From: JBBQLG01 sp038327655
GTDB taxonomy: Bacteria > Bacteroidota > Bacteroidia > Cytophagales > Spirosomataceae
Direction of reading: 5' to 3'
Assembly (NCBI GenBank): GCA_038327655.1
Contig: JBBQLG010000004.1
Span: 32,302 to 96,301 of the forward strand
DNA: 64,000 nucleotides
Below are positions 51,260 to 60,667 of this stretch, in pieces. Within the stretch, counting starts at the first letter, position 1, and each line of letters opens with the position of its first letter. The position numbers and the translations under genes were made by a program. The notes under the pieces are model-generated. The model had not been told where the DNA came from and made no database searches. It worked only from the letters and a program-made list of their open reading frames with translations.

Positions 51260-51970
51260 TCAGGTACTTCTGAAGAAATCTTCCTTGAAATAATCGCGGT
51301 CGAAGTAATTATTCCGGTCGTATTTACTGACCCAAAGACCCAATGCTGTCACGAGGCAAAACACGATGTACAGTATCTCCATCAGATTCCAGTACCGGTC
51401 AAATACAGCATCCGGAGTAGTTTTAGCGTACAGCGATTCGTTGAAGAGCATGGTAAAAAGGGTACCGCCCGCATAAAACAGCAGGCCCGCGCTGAACCAA
51501 AACATGCTGTGATGCTGTAGTTTTTTCAGGTTCAGGTCCGACAGGATAGCGTTGTAATACGCCAGGGCAGTTCCCATCGCATAAACCCGAAACGCGGTTT
51601 GTGCCCAGGGGGAAACGTTGTTTCCACTGTAAAAAACAAGGCTGAAGACCAGAAAGCCTGCGCCCACACCGGCAACTATTTTTTTCTGAACCGGCCGGAT
51701 CAGGGCTGCGTGGTAAGTGCCCGCTAAGAATATAATGTTCAGGCAAGACCGTATATCCTGCGTAACAAGCGTAGTACCTCCCCTGAGCATCAGAAAAAGA
51801 GAGGTCGTTTCGGCGATAAAATCGGTAAGGAAAAATCCAAACACCCATTTCATCTCCGGTTTCAGGTACCGGTACCGAACCAGTCCAGTCAGCAGCGGAA
51901 GCAGTATGGAGAGATGGGTGATGACATCAAGCGGGTATTTGGCCGCGAGAGAATTGAATCGCTCCAGCAT
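51260..51970 (-). CDS. Hypothetical seven-helix membrane protein
   Basis: 236 residues with about six or seven hydrophobic segments: LSILLPLLTGLVRYRYL, WVFGFFLTDFIAETTSLFLM, IVAGVGAGFLVFSLVFYSG, FWFSAGLLFYAGGTLFTML and LYIVFCLVTALGLWVSK. The short loops and Arg-rich ends give an inside-positive pattern. Such proteins are common in Cytophagales, sometimes as sensors linked to histidine kinases, but no kinase gene is adjacent. It is 30 bp downstream of the next small gene and probably in the same unit. Confidence 0.7.
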   Translation of the reverse strand: MLERFNSLAAKYPLDVITHLSILLPLLTGLVRYRYLKPEMKWVFGFFLTDFIAETTSLFLMLRGGTTLVTQDIRSCLNIIFLAGTYHAALIRPVQKKIVAGVGAGFLVFSLVFYSGNNVSPWAQTAFRVYAMGTALAYYNAILSDLNLKKLQHHSMFWFSAGLLFYAGGTLFTMLFNESLYAKTTPDAVFDRYWNLMEILYIVFCLVTALGLWVSKYDRNNYFDRDYFKEDFFRST

Positions 51971-52000
51971 TATAACGCGTGTTCAATCAACGATGAAGGA

Positions 52001-52390
52001 TCAAACGGGGCAATGGCGCGGGCAGGTGTATCCGTCGCCAACAGCGTCGCCGTCGCCGTCGTCTTTAAGACCGCGCAGGCTGCCCCCGTTAAAGACGTCT
52101 TTCCCTTTGGCATCGACAGCCACGAGTGTGAGCCGCCGGGTATTAGGGCCGTCGGGGTCGTTGGCGTTGATGCCGTAGTACATGCGGATACCTACGCAGC
52201 CGGGATTACGTTTGATGAGATCTTCGATCACGTCGAGGCCAAAGAACTCCGCTTCGGTGTAGGTCTCGGGTTTGTTCCCCCGGCTCTCCTCGTCTTTGCG
52301 GTGGGCTTCGGTACGATACAGGGCCTCTTTGGCGGTCAACTTACGGCCAATACCCCGGCCAAATTCGTACGATTCTGATTGCAATGCCAT
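52001..52390 (-). CDS. Hypothetical soluble protein
   Basis: 129 residues beginning MALQSESYEFGRGIGRKLTA. No signal peptide or membrane helix. Conserved-looking parts are AEFFGLDVIEDLIKRNPGCV and MYYGINANDPDGPNTRRLTL; the C-terminus GDGYTCPRHCPV has two Cys. No known family recognised. It is the first gene of a likely two-gene unit with the seven-helix protein. Confidence 0.6.
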   Translation of the reverse strand: MALQSESYEFGRGIGRKLTAKEALYRTEAHRKDEESRGNKPETYTEAEFFGLDVIEDLIKRNPGCVGIRMYYGINANDPDGPNTRRLTLVAVDAKGKDVFNGGSLRGLKDDGDGDAVGDGYTCPRHCPV

Positions 52391-52765
52391 GGCAGCGTGT
52401 GGAAAAAAAAGAGAGGTTGAACAGTGGTGGATTGTGGCCTGAAAGTAACGGAAAACCCAAAGGCGTACAACTGCCCTGCCCGCCGGAACCCGTTTTCCGG
52501 CTTATTCACCCTCATACGCAGATGAAATGCGTAGTTCTACGCATTCATCCGCGGAGTTACCCTTGTGGTAAGCTGGTCCCAAAAAACGGTGTTTATGCGC
52601 TTACCTGGGTATCTGTTCGCAACTACCTTTGGGCTTCTCCACAACAGGCTCCGGCCACCTTCCCTTTACGCATTCAGTTGCTCATCTTATAGGTTTTAGG
52701 TACGAAAAAGCCGGGGCACTTGCCCCGGCTTTTTTTATTGGTACATCGTGGTAGCGAACCGTGAG
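52391..52765. other. Intergenic region with terminator
   Basis: About 375 bp upstream of the hypothetical gene and downstream of rmlA. It holds a strong hairpin (52705-52734) near its end. An open frame across it (52384-52692, plus) has no recognisable protein features and is probably not a gene. A promoter for the minus-strand gene at 52390 would lie here. Confidence 0.5.
52705..52734 (-). terminator. Intrinsic terminator for the rml/galE cluster
   Basis: Arms AAAAAGCCGGGGCA (52705-52718) and TGCCCCGGCTTTTT (52721-52734) pair perfectly; A-runs on the plus strand give T-runs for the minus-strand rmlA transcript, whose stop is 32 bp away. Confidence 0.8.
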
Positions 52766-53626
52766 TTATTTCAACAGATTCAACAGGTACTGGCCGTAAC
52801 CACTTTTGACCAACGGCTGTGCAATGATCCGAAGTTGCTCCGCGTCGATGTAATGCATGCGGTAAGCGATTTCCTCAATGCACCCGATCTTCAGTCCCTG
52901 ACGCTCTTCGATGACCTGCACGAACTGCCCGGCCTGCATCAGCGACGCAAACGTACCCGTGTCGAGCCAGGCCGTTCCCCGGTCCAGGATGCTCACCTTA
53001 AGCTGTCCCCGCTCCAGATAAACCTTGTTCACGTCCGTGATTTCGTACTCACCCCGTGGGCTGGGTTGCAGGTTTTTGGCAATTTCAACCACATCGTTGT
53101 TGTAGAAATACAAACCCGGTACCGCATAATTCGACTTGGGTTCCTGGGGCTTCTCCTCGATCGACACGGCGTTCATGTCGGCATCGAACTCCACTACGCC
53201 GTACCGTTCGGGGTCGTGTACATGGTAAGCGTAGACGATTCCGCCGTCGGGACTATTGTTGGCCTGCAACAACTGCGACATGCCCGATCCGTAAAAGATA
53301 TTATCGCCCAGAATGAGGGCCACTTTATCCGCTCCGATAAATTGTTCACCAATCACGAACGCCTGCGCCAGTCCGTTGGGTTCGGGTTGCACGGCATACG
53401 TAAACGAGCAACCCAACCGCGACCCATCGCCGAGTAACTTCTCGAAGTGCGGCAGGTCGTGGGGCGTCGAGATGATGAGAATCTCCCGAATACCGGCCAC
53501 CATCAGAATCGAGAGTGGGTAATAAATCATCGGCTTGTCATATACCGGCATCAACTGCTTCGATACCGCTAAGGTCAGCGGATGCAACCGGGTGCCGGAG
53601 CCGCCGGCCAGAATAATTCCTTTCAT
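52766..53626 (-). CDS. rmlA: Glucose-1-phosphate thymidylyltransferase
   Basis: 286 residues. The nucleotidyltransferase motif GGSGTRLHPLTLAVSKQLMP is at the N-terminus, with the expected ALILGDNIFYGSGMS and the sugar-binding part PGLYFYNNDVVEIAKNL. It makes dTDP-glucose from glucose-1-phosphate, the first step of dTDP-rhamnose synthesis. Encoded downstream of rmlB and galE in one direction; rmlC and rmlD are not in this window. Confidence 0.97.
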   Translation of the reverse strand: MKGIILAGGSGTRLHPLTLAVSKQLMPVYDKPMIYYPLSILMVAGIREILIISTPHDLPHFEKLLGDGSRLGCSFTYAVQPEPNGLAQAFVIGEQFIGADKVALILGDNIFYGSGMSQLLQANNSPDGGIVYAYHVHDPERYGVVEFDADMNAVSIEEKPQEPKSNYAVPGLYFYNNDVVEIAKNLQPSPRGEYEITDVNKVYLERGQLKVSILDRGTAWLDTGTFASLMQAGQFVQVIEERQGLKIGCIEEIAYRMHYIDAEQLRIIAQPLVKSGYGQYLLNLLK

Positions 53627-53631
53627 GATAA

Positions 53632-53702
53632 ATTGAGGGATTGAATGATTGAATGACTGAGGGATTGAATTGATTAGTCAGTTAATCATTCAATCCCTCA
53701 AT
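53632..53702. repeat. 19-bp perfect hairpin between rmlB and rmlA
   Basis: Arms 53632-53650 and 53684-53702 are perfectly complementary and made of repeated words (ATTGAGGGATTGAATGATT). Further copies of the same words lie in the loop, allowing alternative pairings. It fills the 85-bp spacer between the two operon genes. Confidence 0.65.
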
Positions 53703-53711
53703 CAGTCAACC

Positions 53712-54773
53712 TTATCTATTGGCATACATTGAATCGTAGTAGCCCTGGTAGTTGCCCGACGTTACGTTTTCGAGCCAGTCCTGATTGGTCAGGAACCAGT
53801 CGACGGTTTTTTCTAAGCCTTCCTCGAATTGGAGCGACGGTTGCCAGCCCAGTTCGTTCATGATCTTGTGAGCGTCGATGGCATAGCGCAGATCATGTCC
53901 GGCGCGGTCGGTCACGTACGTGATGAGTTGCGCCGACGTACCCTCCGCGCGACCTAATTTCTGATCCATAATCCGGCAGAGCAGATGCACCAGATCAATG
54001 TTTTTCCACTCGTTGAACCCGCCGATGTTGTACGTTTCTCCCAGCCGACCGTTGTGAAAAATAGTATCAATAGCGCGGGCATGATCGACCACGAATAGCC
54101 AGTCACGGACGTTTTCGCCCTTGCCGTACACGGGTAAAGGTTTGTGCTGCTGGATGTTATGAATCATCAACGGAATCAGCTTTTCGGGAAAGTGATTCGG
54201 GCCGTAGTTGTTGGAGCAGTTCGAGAGTACCACCGGCAGTTTATACGTGTTGCCGTAGGCCCGAACGAAATGGTCCGAAGCGGCTTTGGAGGCCGAGTAC
54301 GGCGACTGCGGATCGTAGGCGGTTTCTTCGGTAAAAAAATCCTCCGGGTTGTGCAGCGACCCGTACACCTCATCCGTCGAAACGTGGTAGAACCGCTTGT
54401 CGGCAAAGCCCGACGGCGTTTTGGCCCAGGCGGTTTTGGCCGCGTTCAACAGGTTTACCGTACCCACCACGTTGGTCATCACGAACGACATCGGGTCGGT
54501 GATGGACCGATCAACGTGTGACTCGGCCGCGAGGTGAATCACCCCGTCAACTTGCTGTTCGGCGAAGAATTCGTCCAGGAAGGCCGCGTCGGTGATGTCG
54601 CCCCGCACAAAGGTGTAGTTCGGTGCGTCTTCGATGTCTGACAGGTTCGCCAGGTTACCGGCATAGGTCAGCTTATCGAGATTGACGATCTGGTAGTCGG
54701 GGTATTTGGTGACGAATAAGCGGACAACGTGGGAGCCGATAAACCCGGCCCCACCGGTAATGCATAGTTTCAT
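53712..54773 (-). CDS. rmlB: dTDP-glucose 4,6-dehydratase
   Basis: 353 residues. An extended SDR with the NAD motif GGAGFIGSHVVRLFVT, the catalytic YSASKAASDHFVRAY and the RmlB-specific STDEVYGSL and NNYGPNHFPEKLIP. It converts dTDP-glucose to dTDP-4-keto-6-deoxyglucose, the second step of the rhamnose pathway and a branch point for other deoxysugars. It follows galE and precedes rmlA. Confidence 0.97.
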   Translation of the reverse strand: MKLCITGGAGFIGSHVVRLFVTKYPDYQIVNLDKLTYAGNLANLSDIEDAPNYTFVRGDITDAAFLDEFFAEQQVDGVIHLAAESHVDRSITDPMSFVMTNVVGTVNLLNAAKTAWAKTPSGFADKRFYHVSTDEVYGSLHNPEDFFTEETAYDPQSPYSASKAASDHFVRAYGNTYKLPVVLSNCSNNYGPNHFPEKLIPLMIHNIQQHKPLPVYGKGENVRDWLFVVDHARAIDTIFHNGRLGETYNIGGFNEWKNIDLVHLLCRIMDQKLGRAEGTSAQLITYVTDRAGHDLRYAIDAHKIMNELGWQPSLQFEEGLEKTVDWFLTNQDWLENVTSGNYQGYYDSMYANR

Positions 54774-54779
54774 GGAGTA

Positions 54780-54851
54780 TAGTTTGTGGTTAAACAGTTT
54801 GTCGTTTGTGGTTTACGAGTTGTTCGACAGGCAACCACAAACCACAAACTA
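54780..54851. repeat. Hairpins between galE and rmlB from repeated CCACAAAC words
   Basis: TAGTTTGTGGTT (54780-54791) pairs with AACCACAAACTA (54840-54851); an inner GTTTGTGGT (54804-54812) pairs with ACCACAAAC (54834-54842), the two partners overlapping so the pairings compete. The arms use the same short words found near 26190. Confidence 0.5.
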
Positions 54852-54861
54852 CGAACCGGTT

Positions 54862-55896
54862 TTAACCGAGTTTCTGCTGCCAGCGCCAGGCATCGGCTAC
54901 CCCTTCGGCTAAGGTACGCTGCGCCTGCCAGCCGAGGTCGCGGTTGGCTTTGGTTACTTCGGCGTAAATCTGCTCGACATCCCCCGCCCGGCGCGGCCCG
55001 ATGTGGTAGTTCAGTTTCACTCCGGTCACTTCCTCGAAGGTTTTGATCAGTTCGAGCACCGTTGCCCCATGACCCGTACCAATGTTGAACACATCGTACG
55101 ACGCATCTTCGTTGGTCTCGTTAAGCAGCTTTAACGCTTTCACATGGGCTTCGGCGAGGTCCATGACGTGAATAAAATCGCGTACACAGGTGCCATCCGG
55201 CGTATTATAATCGTCGCCGAAGACGGTCAGGCTTTCGCGCTTTCCGGCGGCTGTCTGCGTCAGGAACGGCACTAAATTACCGGGTACACCCCGTGGCAAC
55301 TCACCAATTTCGGCGGATGGATGCGCACCAATCGGGTTAAAATAGCGCAGCGCAATGGCTTTCAGCGGGGCTACGGCATGGGCCGTATCGCGGATGATGT
55401 CTTCACAGATGGCTTTGGTATTGCCGTAGGGCGACTGCGCGGGCAGGCGCGGGGTTTCTTCCGTAACGGGCAGGTGTTCGGGCTGACCATAGACCGTACA
55501 CGACGACGAAAACACCAGGTTATGGACCTGATGGGTACACATCAGATCGAGCAGCAACATGGTGGAACCGAGGTTGTTGCGGTAGTATTTGAGCGGTTGC
55601 TGTACGGATTCGCCCACGGCCTTAAACGCGGCAAAATGGATAACGCCGGTGATGCCTTCGGCCTCGAAAATGTGGTTCATGGCGTCGGCATCGTTGCAGT
55701 CCGCTTCGTAAAACGGCACGTCGCGCCCCAGAATGGCCCGGATACCGGCCAGCACGGTGCGCTCCGAATTAGCAAAATCATCGACGATGACCGGCTCGAA
55801 ACCGGCCTCGACCAGGGCCACAACGGTATGCGAGCCAATGAAACCGGCCCCGCCGGTTACCAGAATTTTCAGGGGAGAATTCGCTTGTGGAGCCAA
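54862..55896 (-). CDS. galE: UDP-glucose 4-epimerase
   Basis: 344 residues if started at the TTG at 55896 (reading MAPQANSPLKILVTGGAGFI). The only upstream ATG, at 56022, would add 42 unrelated residues and leave 5 bp to the divergent gene, so TTG is preferred. Extended SDR features: GGAGFIGSHTVVALVEAG, catalytic SPYGNTKAICEDIIRD, and the GalE-like ALRYFNPIGAHPSAEIGE. It interconverts UDP-glucose and UDP-galactose. Groups with rmlA/rmlB for glycan precursors. Confidence 0.93.
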   Translation of the reverse strand: MAPQANSPLKILVTGGAGFIGSHTVVALVEAGFEPVIVDDFANSERTVLAGIRAILGRDVPFYEADCNDADAMNHIFEAEGITGVIHFAAFKAVGESVQQPLKYYRNNLGSTMLLLDLMCTHQVHNLVFSSSCTVYGQPEHLPVTEETPRLPAQSPYGNTKAICEDIIRDTAHAVAPLKAIALRYFNPIGAHPSAEIGELPRGVPGNLVPFLTQTAAGKRESLTVFGDDYNTPDGTCVRDFIHVMDLAEAHVKALKLLNETNEDASYDVFNIGTGHGATVLELIKTFEEVTGVKLNYHIGPRRAGDVEQIYAEVTKANRDLGWQAQRTLAEGVADAWRWQQKLG

Positions 55897-56027
55897 ACCG
55901 TTTTTTAGAAAAATTTTGTTGTTACTTGCAGTAAAGGTTCGTAAAAACCGGACAAAAGTAGGAAATTCGGTAGCTTTCTGAAAAGAGTTTTTTAGGAACA
56001 AGTCACCGGTCGACCGAAGCACAACGC

Positions 56028-56903
56028 ATGAACGATAAGGAAATCAAAGCCCTCATCTCGCTCTTAGACGACGAAGACAGAGAGGTGACTACCCACGTTG
56101 AACAGCAAATCCGCACCTTAGGCGGGCAAATCATCCCCTTCCTGGAATCGGAATGGGAAGGCAGTTTCAACCCGAATCTGCAAAAAAAGATCGAAGAACT
56201 CATTCACGACCTGCAGTACGAATCGGTGTTGGAGCGCATTCAGCACTGGAAAAACGGCGGGGCGATGGACCTGCTCGAAGGGCTGTGGATCGTGGCGACG
56301 TACCAATACCCCGACCTGTCGCTGGAGAAACTGCGCCGGGACCTGGAGCAGCTTTACTACGATGTGTGGTTAGAGGTGAACACCGAGATGCACCCCGCCG
56401 ACCAGGTTAAGGCCCTCAACAACGCCTTTTTCAGTAAGCTCAAATTTGGGGCCAACACCAAGCATTTCCACTCCCCGGCCAACTCGATGATTAATCAGGT
56501 GCTGGAAACGCGCCGGGGCAACCCGATTTCGCTCTGCGTGATTTACCTGATGGTAGCCCAGAAAATCGGGTTACCCGTCTACGGCGTGAACCTGCCCAAC
56601 CTGTTCGTGCTGACCTACAAAGGCGAAACCGGGGCGCAGTTTTACATCAACGTGTTTAACCGGGGACTGGTGTTTTCGACCAAAGACATCGACCACTACA
56701 TCGACCAGTTGAACCTCAAACGAAGCCCTATCTTTTACCAGCCCTGCACCAATCTGGACATTGTCCGGCGGATGCTGCGCAACCTGATGCTGGCTTTCGA
56801 CAAAAATGGCGACCGCGAACGGATGCGCGAAGTGGAGCGGATTCTGGAATCGGTTAGGGACGATGCCGATTCGCTGCCCCTTTCGGATTACACACAGCGG
56901 TGA
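56028..56903 (+). CDS. SirB1-like transglutaminase-family protein
   Basis: 291 residues. The central region has the SirB1/tetratricopeptide-linked pattern ETRRGNPISLCVIYLMVAQK followed by LPVYGVNLPNLFVLTYKG, with the Cys of a possible transglutaminase-like core. The first about 90 residues are a helical repeat region (HEAT-like, GGQIIPFLESEWEGSFNPNL). Function is unknown; E. coli SirB1 is poorly defined. Divergent from galE, 69 bp before the helicase gene. Confidence 0.8.
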   Translation: MNDKEIKALISLLDDEDREVTTHVEQQIRTLGGQIIPFLESEWEGSFNPNLQKKIEELIHDLQYESVLERIQHWKNGGAMDLLEGLWIVATYQYPDLSLEKLRRDLEQLYYDVWLEVNTEMHPADQVKALNNAFFSKLKFGANTKHFHSPANSMINQVLETRRGNPISLCVIYLMVAQKIGLPVYGVNLPNLFVLTYKGETGAQFYINVFNRGLVFSTKDIDHYIDQLNLKRSPIFYQPCTNLDIVRRMLRNLMLAFDKNGDRERMREVERILESVRDDADSLPLSDYTQR

Positions 56904-56972
56904 ACGTCTTTCACGGACAGGTAAGCCGAAATCCGTTACTTTAGCGGATTATTCAACTCATGAAAACGACGA

Positions 56973-59900
56973 ATGGCCGAACGCATCAGCTACGGTAAAA
57001 CCTGGTGGGGACAGCAATGGCTCAACGCCCTGACGAGTATTGACGAGGGGAACCGCCTGCCGCGCGGCAAAACCTACGCCAACAAAGGAGCCGTTCAGGG
57101 GCTGAAAATCGACGGGAACGAGATCAGCGCCTTAGTGAAAGGCACCAAACCCCGCCCCTACCGGACTAAATTATCGGTACCGCTCTTCACCCCCGAGGAA
57201 AAGGCAGCACTGCTGACCGAAATCCGCGACAACCCGGCCACATTAGCCCAGCTTCTGAACCGACAGCTCCCGCCCGAACTAATCGACTTCGCCACCAAGC
57301 AGGGCATTCAACTGTTTCCCCGCACGTTCGAGGATTTGACGATGGGCTGCTCCTGCCCGGATTATGCCATTCCGTGCAAACACCTCGCGGCCGTCATTTA
57401 CGTCATCGCCAATGAGATCGACCGGAATCCGTTTCTGGTTTTTCAGCTAAAAGGGCTGGACATCCTGACGGAACTACAGAAGGATCAGGCCGAAAACGTT
57501 GCCGGAACAATGGGCAGTGTTTTATCCCTGCGCGACATTTGTACCGACGACCTGCCCGACGACGAGAACTGGGAACCGAGCGAAAAAGCCCGCGCCCGGC
57601 TCGATTTCGCCATTATTCCGCCGTTGGCCGATTCCCTGCTGGGCCTGCTGGCACCGGAGGTTACCTTCACCAAGGGCGACTTTCATAAATCACTTAGCAA
57701 AGCCTACACCCTGTTCGGTAAGCCGATCGAGAGCAAGCCCATTTCGATTCGGAACGGGCAAGCGGCCAAACCCACCGCCGACCCGAATGCCCGAACCACA
57801 CCGGACTTAAGCGATAGCATCGAACTGCAACTCGATGAGTTGATGGCGTTTCGGCGCATCAATGTCTTCAGCGAACACGGCGAACAACGGTCACTCGCCG
57901 ATTTTGAGATGAGCGAACTGACCGACTGGCTGGCTACCCTCACCGAAGCCGACTGGCCCGAAATGAGCGACTCGGTCCGGGCGCTGTACCTCACGCGGCA
58001 ATTTTCGGCGGTCCTGCTCCGGCGCGGTGCGGTGGTGCCGCAACTCCTGCGCGTTGGTCCCGCCGAAGAGCAATACCGGATGCGGTGGCTCCCGGCAACC
58101 CTGAACGACGCCGTTCGGCAGCAAACCGAAATCATTGCCACGCAACTCCCGCCCACGCTGCTGACCCTGCGCTGGCAAAAAGATATTCTGGCGTTTCCCG
58201 GTGAGCAGCAGGTGCTCATGCTGTGTTCGCTGTTCATGCGCCGAACCATCAAACCAACGACCATTGAACTCTGGGAACGGTGGCCGCTGGAAGATGCCGA
58301 CCGGCTGTTTTTTGGCGTCGAGACGCTGCGTTTCGAGGGGTTCGGCAAGAAGGAAATGCCGCTGGCCATGCAACTCTGGCTCAACGATTTTTTCCTGACC
58401 CACAAACGGTTCGTGCCGATTCTGGCCGTCGAAGACTCTGAACTGGGCGATGAGTTTCGTGTCAGTCTGCTCATCCGCGACCGCGAAGCCGATGCGCCTG
58501 CCCCAACTCCCGAACCGGCGAAGAAAACAACCAAAACAACCAAGAAAGCGGCTCCGTCCGTAACCGCAACGCCTGCTGCACCCATTCCGTTGCCGGAAAT
58601 CCTGAAAGAGAAGAAACACGCGGGCATTCGAATGGCCGTTTTGCAGGATTTGCTGGTCCTGTCGCGGCACTTCCCGGACCTGGCCAATCTGACCCGGTCA
58701 GACGGTGCGGCTCATCTGTTTTACAAGCCCGAAGCCTTCGTGAAAGTCCTGCTCGAAACCCTGCCCCGGATGCAGTTGCTGGGCATTGCGCTCTGGTTAC
58801 CAAAATCGTTGCAACACTGGGTCCGGCCGCAGGTGGGTGGCCGGTTGAAAGCGAAAGTCACGGCGAAAAACGCGTTTATGAAGTTAGACGACATGCTTTC
58901 GTTCGACTGGCAGGTGGCTTTGGGCGACGAGATGGTGAGCGTTCGGGAGTTTCAGAAATTGGTGAACAATACAACCGGATTGGTCAAAATTAAAGATCAG
59001 TACGTCCTGATTGACCCTAATGACCTGACCAAACTCTACCGGCAACTCGAAAATCCGCCCGAACTGACCGGCACGGCCCTGCTCAAAGCCGCGCTGACGG
59101 AAGAATACAACGGCGGGCGACTGGGCATCGCCCCGGAGGTGCGGCAACTCATCCAGCAGTTTACCGACAGCCCCGCCCAAACCCTGCCCGACGACCTCCA
59201 CGCTACCCTCCGCCCCTATCAGCAGCGGGGTTACGACTGGCTCATCAAAAACACAGCCCTTGGCATGGGTAGTCTGCTGGCCGATGACATGGGGCTGGGT
59301 AAAACGGTACAGGTGATTGCGTTGCTGTTGAAATTCAAGCAGGAAGGGCGATTCGCCAGGCAAAAAGGATTGGTCGTACTACCCACAACGCTGCTCACCA
59401 ACTGGCAGAAAGAGATTGCCCGGTTCGCGCCTGACTTGCAGGCGCGGGTGTACCACGGCCCGAACCGCAAACTGCCGGGCAACGCTTCGCCGGATGGCGA
59501 TGGCTACGACCTGCTTCTGACGACGTATGGCGTGGTGCGCTCCGACCTGGAAACGCTGAAGAAAATCACCTGGGCGGTGGTCATCATCGACGAAGCGCAG
59601 AACATCAAAAACAGCGATACCGAACAGACCAAAGCCGTTAAAGCCCTGAAATCGCCCATCCGAATTGCCCTCAGCGGTACGCCCGTCGAAAACCGGCTGT
59701 CGGAGTTCTGGAGCATCATGGATTTCGTGAACAAGGGGTACCTTGGCGGACTGAGCAAATTCAACGAGGAGTTTGGCAAGCCCATTCAGCAAGAACGCGA
59801 CCAGCAGAAACTCGATCAATTCAAACGCGTGACGAGTCCGTTTCTGCTCCGGCGCGTGAAGACCGATAAAACCATCATCAGCGACCTGCCCGACAAAATC

Positions 59901-60620
59901 GAGAACAACCAGTTTTGTGCTCTTACTACCGAGCAGGCGGCTCTGTATGAAAGTGTAGTCAGCGAAAGCATCCGGGCCATCGAAGACAAGGACGGCATTG
60001 CCCGGCGCGGGCTGGTGCTAAAGCTGATGACGGCCCTGAAGCAAATCGGCAATCACCCGCATCAGTACCTCAAAGGCGGCAGCGAAAACCCGGCGTTGTC
60101 GGGCAAAGCGACGCTGCTGCTCAACCTGCTCGAAAACATTTACGCCAGCCACGAGAAGGTGCTGATCTTCACCCAGTACCGTGAAATGGGCGAGTTGCTG
60201 CAAACGTTCATTCAACAGGCGTTTGGCAACCCGCCCCTGTTTCTGCACGGTGGCACGTCCCGTCCCGAACGTGACCGGATGGTGGAGCAATTTCAGAATA
60301 ACCGCTCCGACCACACCTTTATTCTGTCGCTCAAAGCCGGCGGCACGGGCCTGAACCTGACGCAGGCCAACCACGTTATTCACTACGATCTGTGGTGGAA
60401 TCCGGCCGTCGAGAATCAGGCCACCGACCGGGCATTCCGCATTGGGCAAACCAAAAACGTGCTGGTATACCGCCTGATGAATCAGGGTACGCTGGAAGAA
60501 AAAATCGACGCCATGATCCGTAGCAAAAAAGAACTCGCCGACCTCAGCGTCAAAACCGGCGAAACCTGGCTCGGTGATTTAAGCGATGATGAATTGAAGG
60601 AGTTGGTGAGTCTGGGATAG
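56973..60620 (+). CDS. SWIM zinc-finger SNF2-family helicase
   Basis: 1215 residues. A SWIM zinc finger at about 125-140 (CSCPDYAIPCKHLAA) precedes a long helical region and a Lys/Thr/Pro/Ala-rich linker (about 508-540). The SNF2 ATPase fills the C-terminal 470 residues: Walker A DDMGLGKTVQVIALL (about 770), Walker B IIDEAQNIKNSD, motif III LSGTPVENRLSEFWSI, motif V/VI FILSLKAGGTGLNLTQAN and QATDRAFRIGQTKNV. It is probably a DNA-dependent translocase acting on nucleoprotein complexes, in transcription or repair. A well-known domain combination in Bacteroidota. Confidence 0.95.
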   Translation: MAERISYGKTWWGQQWLNALTSIDEGNRLPRGKTYANKGAVQGLKIDGNEISALVKGTKPRPYRTKLSVPLFTPEEKAALLTEIRDNPATLAQLLNRQLPPELIDFATKQGIQLFPRTFEDLTMGCSCPDYAIPCKHLAAVIYVIANEIDRNPFLVFQLKGLDILTELQKDQAENVAGTMGSVLSLRDICTDDLPDDENWEPSEKARARLDFAIIPPLADSLLGLLAPEVTFTKGDFHKSLSKAYTLFGKPIESKPISIRNGQAAKPTADPNARTTPDLSDSIELQLDELMAFRRINVFSEHGEQRSLADFEMSELTDWLATLTEADWPEMSDSVRALYLTRQFSAVLLRRGAVVPQLLRVGPAEEQYRMRWLPATLNDAVRQQTEIIATQLPPTLLTLRWQKDILAFPGEQQVLMLCSLFMRRTIKPTTIELWERWPLEDADRLFFGVETLRFEGFGKKEMPLAMQLWLNDFFLTHKRFVPILAVEDSELGDEFRVSLLIRDREADAPAPTPEPAKKTTKTTKKAAPSVTATPAAPIPLPEILKEKKHAGIRMAVLQDLLVLSRHFPDLANLTRSDGAAHLFYKPEAFVKVLLETLPRMQLLGIALWLPKSLQHWVRPQVGGRLKAKVTAKNAFMKLDDMLSFDWQVALGDEMVSVREFQKLVNNTTGLVKIKDQYVLIDPNDLTKLYRQLENPPELTGTALLKAALTEEYNGGRLGIAPEVRQLIQQFTDSPAQTLPDDLHATLRPYQQRGYDWLIKNTALGMGSLLADDMGLGKTVQVIALLLKFKQEGRFARQKGLVVLPTTLLTNWQKEIARFAPDLQARVYHGPNRKLPGNASPDGDGYDLLLTTYGVVRSDLETLKKITWAVVIIDEAQNIKNSDTEQTKAVKALKSPIRIALSGTPVENRLSEFWSIMDFVNKGYLGGLSKFNEEFGKPIQQERDQQKLDQFKRVTSPFLLRRVKTDKTIISDLPDKIENNQFCALTTEQAALYESVVSESIRAIEDKDGIARRGLVLKLMTALKQIGNHPHQYLKGGSENPALSGKATLLLNLLENIYASHEKVLIFTQYREMGELLQTFIQQAFGNPPLFLHGGTSRPERDRMVEQFQNNRSDHTFILSLKAGGTGLNLTQANHVIHYDLWWNPAVENQATDRAFRIGQTKNVLVYRLMNQGTLEEKIDAMIRSKKELADLSVKTGETWLGDLSDDELKELVSLG

Positions 60621-60667
60621 TTGTGCAGGCAGTAGGATCGAACTAAATTAGTAAAAAATGCAAGACC

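Noticed and set aside
52384..52692. A 102-codon plus-strand open frame upstream of the hypothetical gene at 52390
   Set aside because: Unusual composition, no recognisable domain, and it overlaps the start of the opposite gene, where a promoter is needed.
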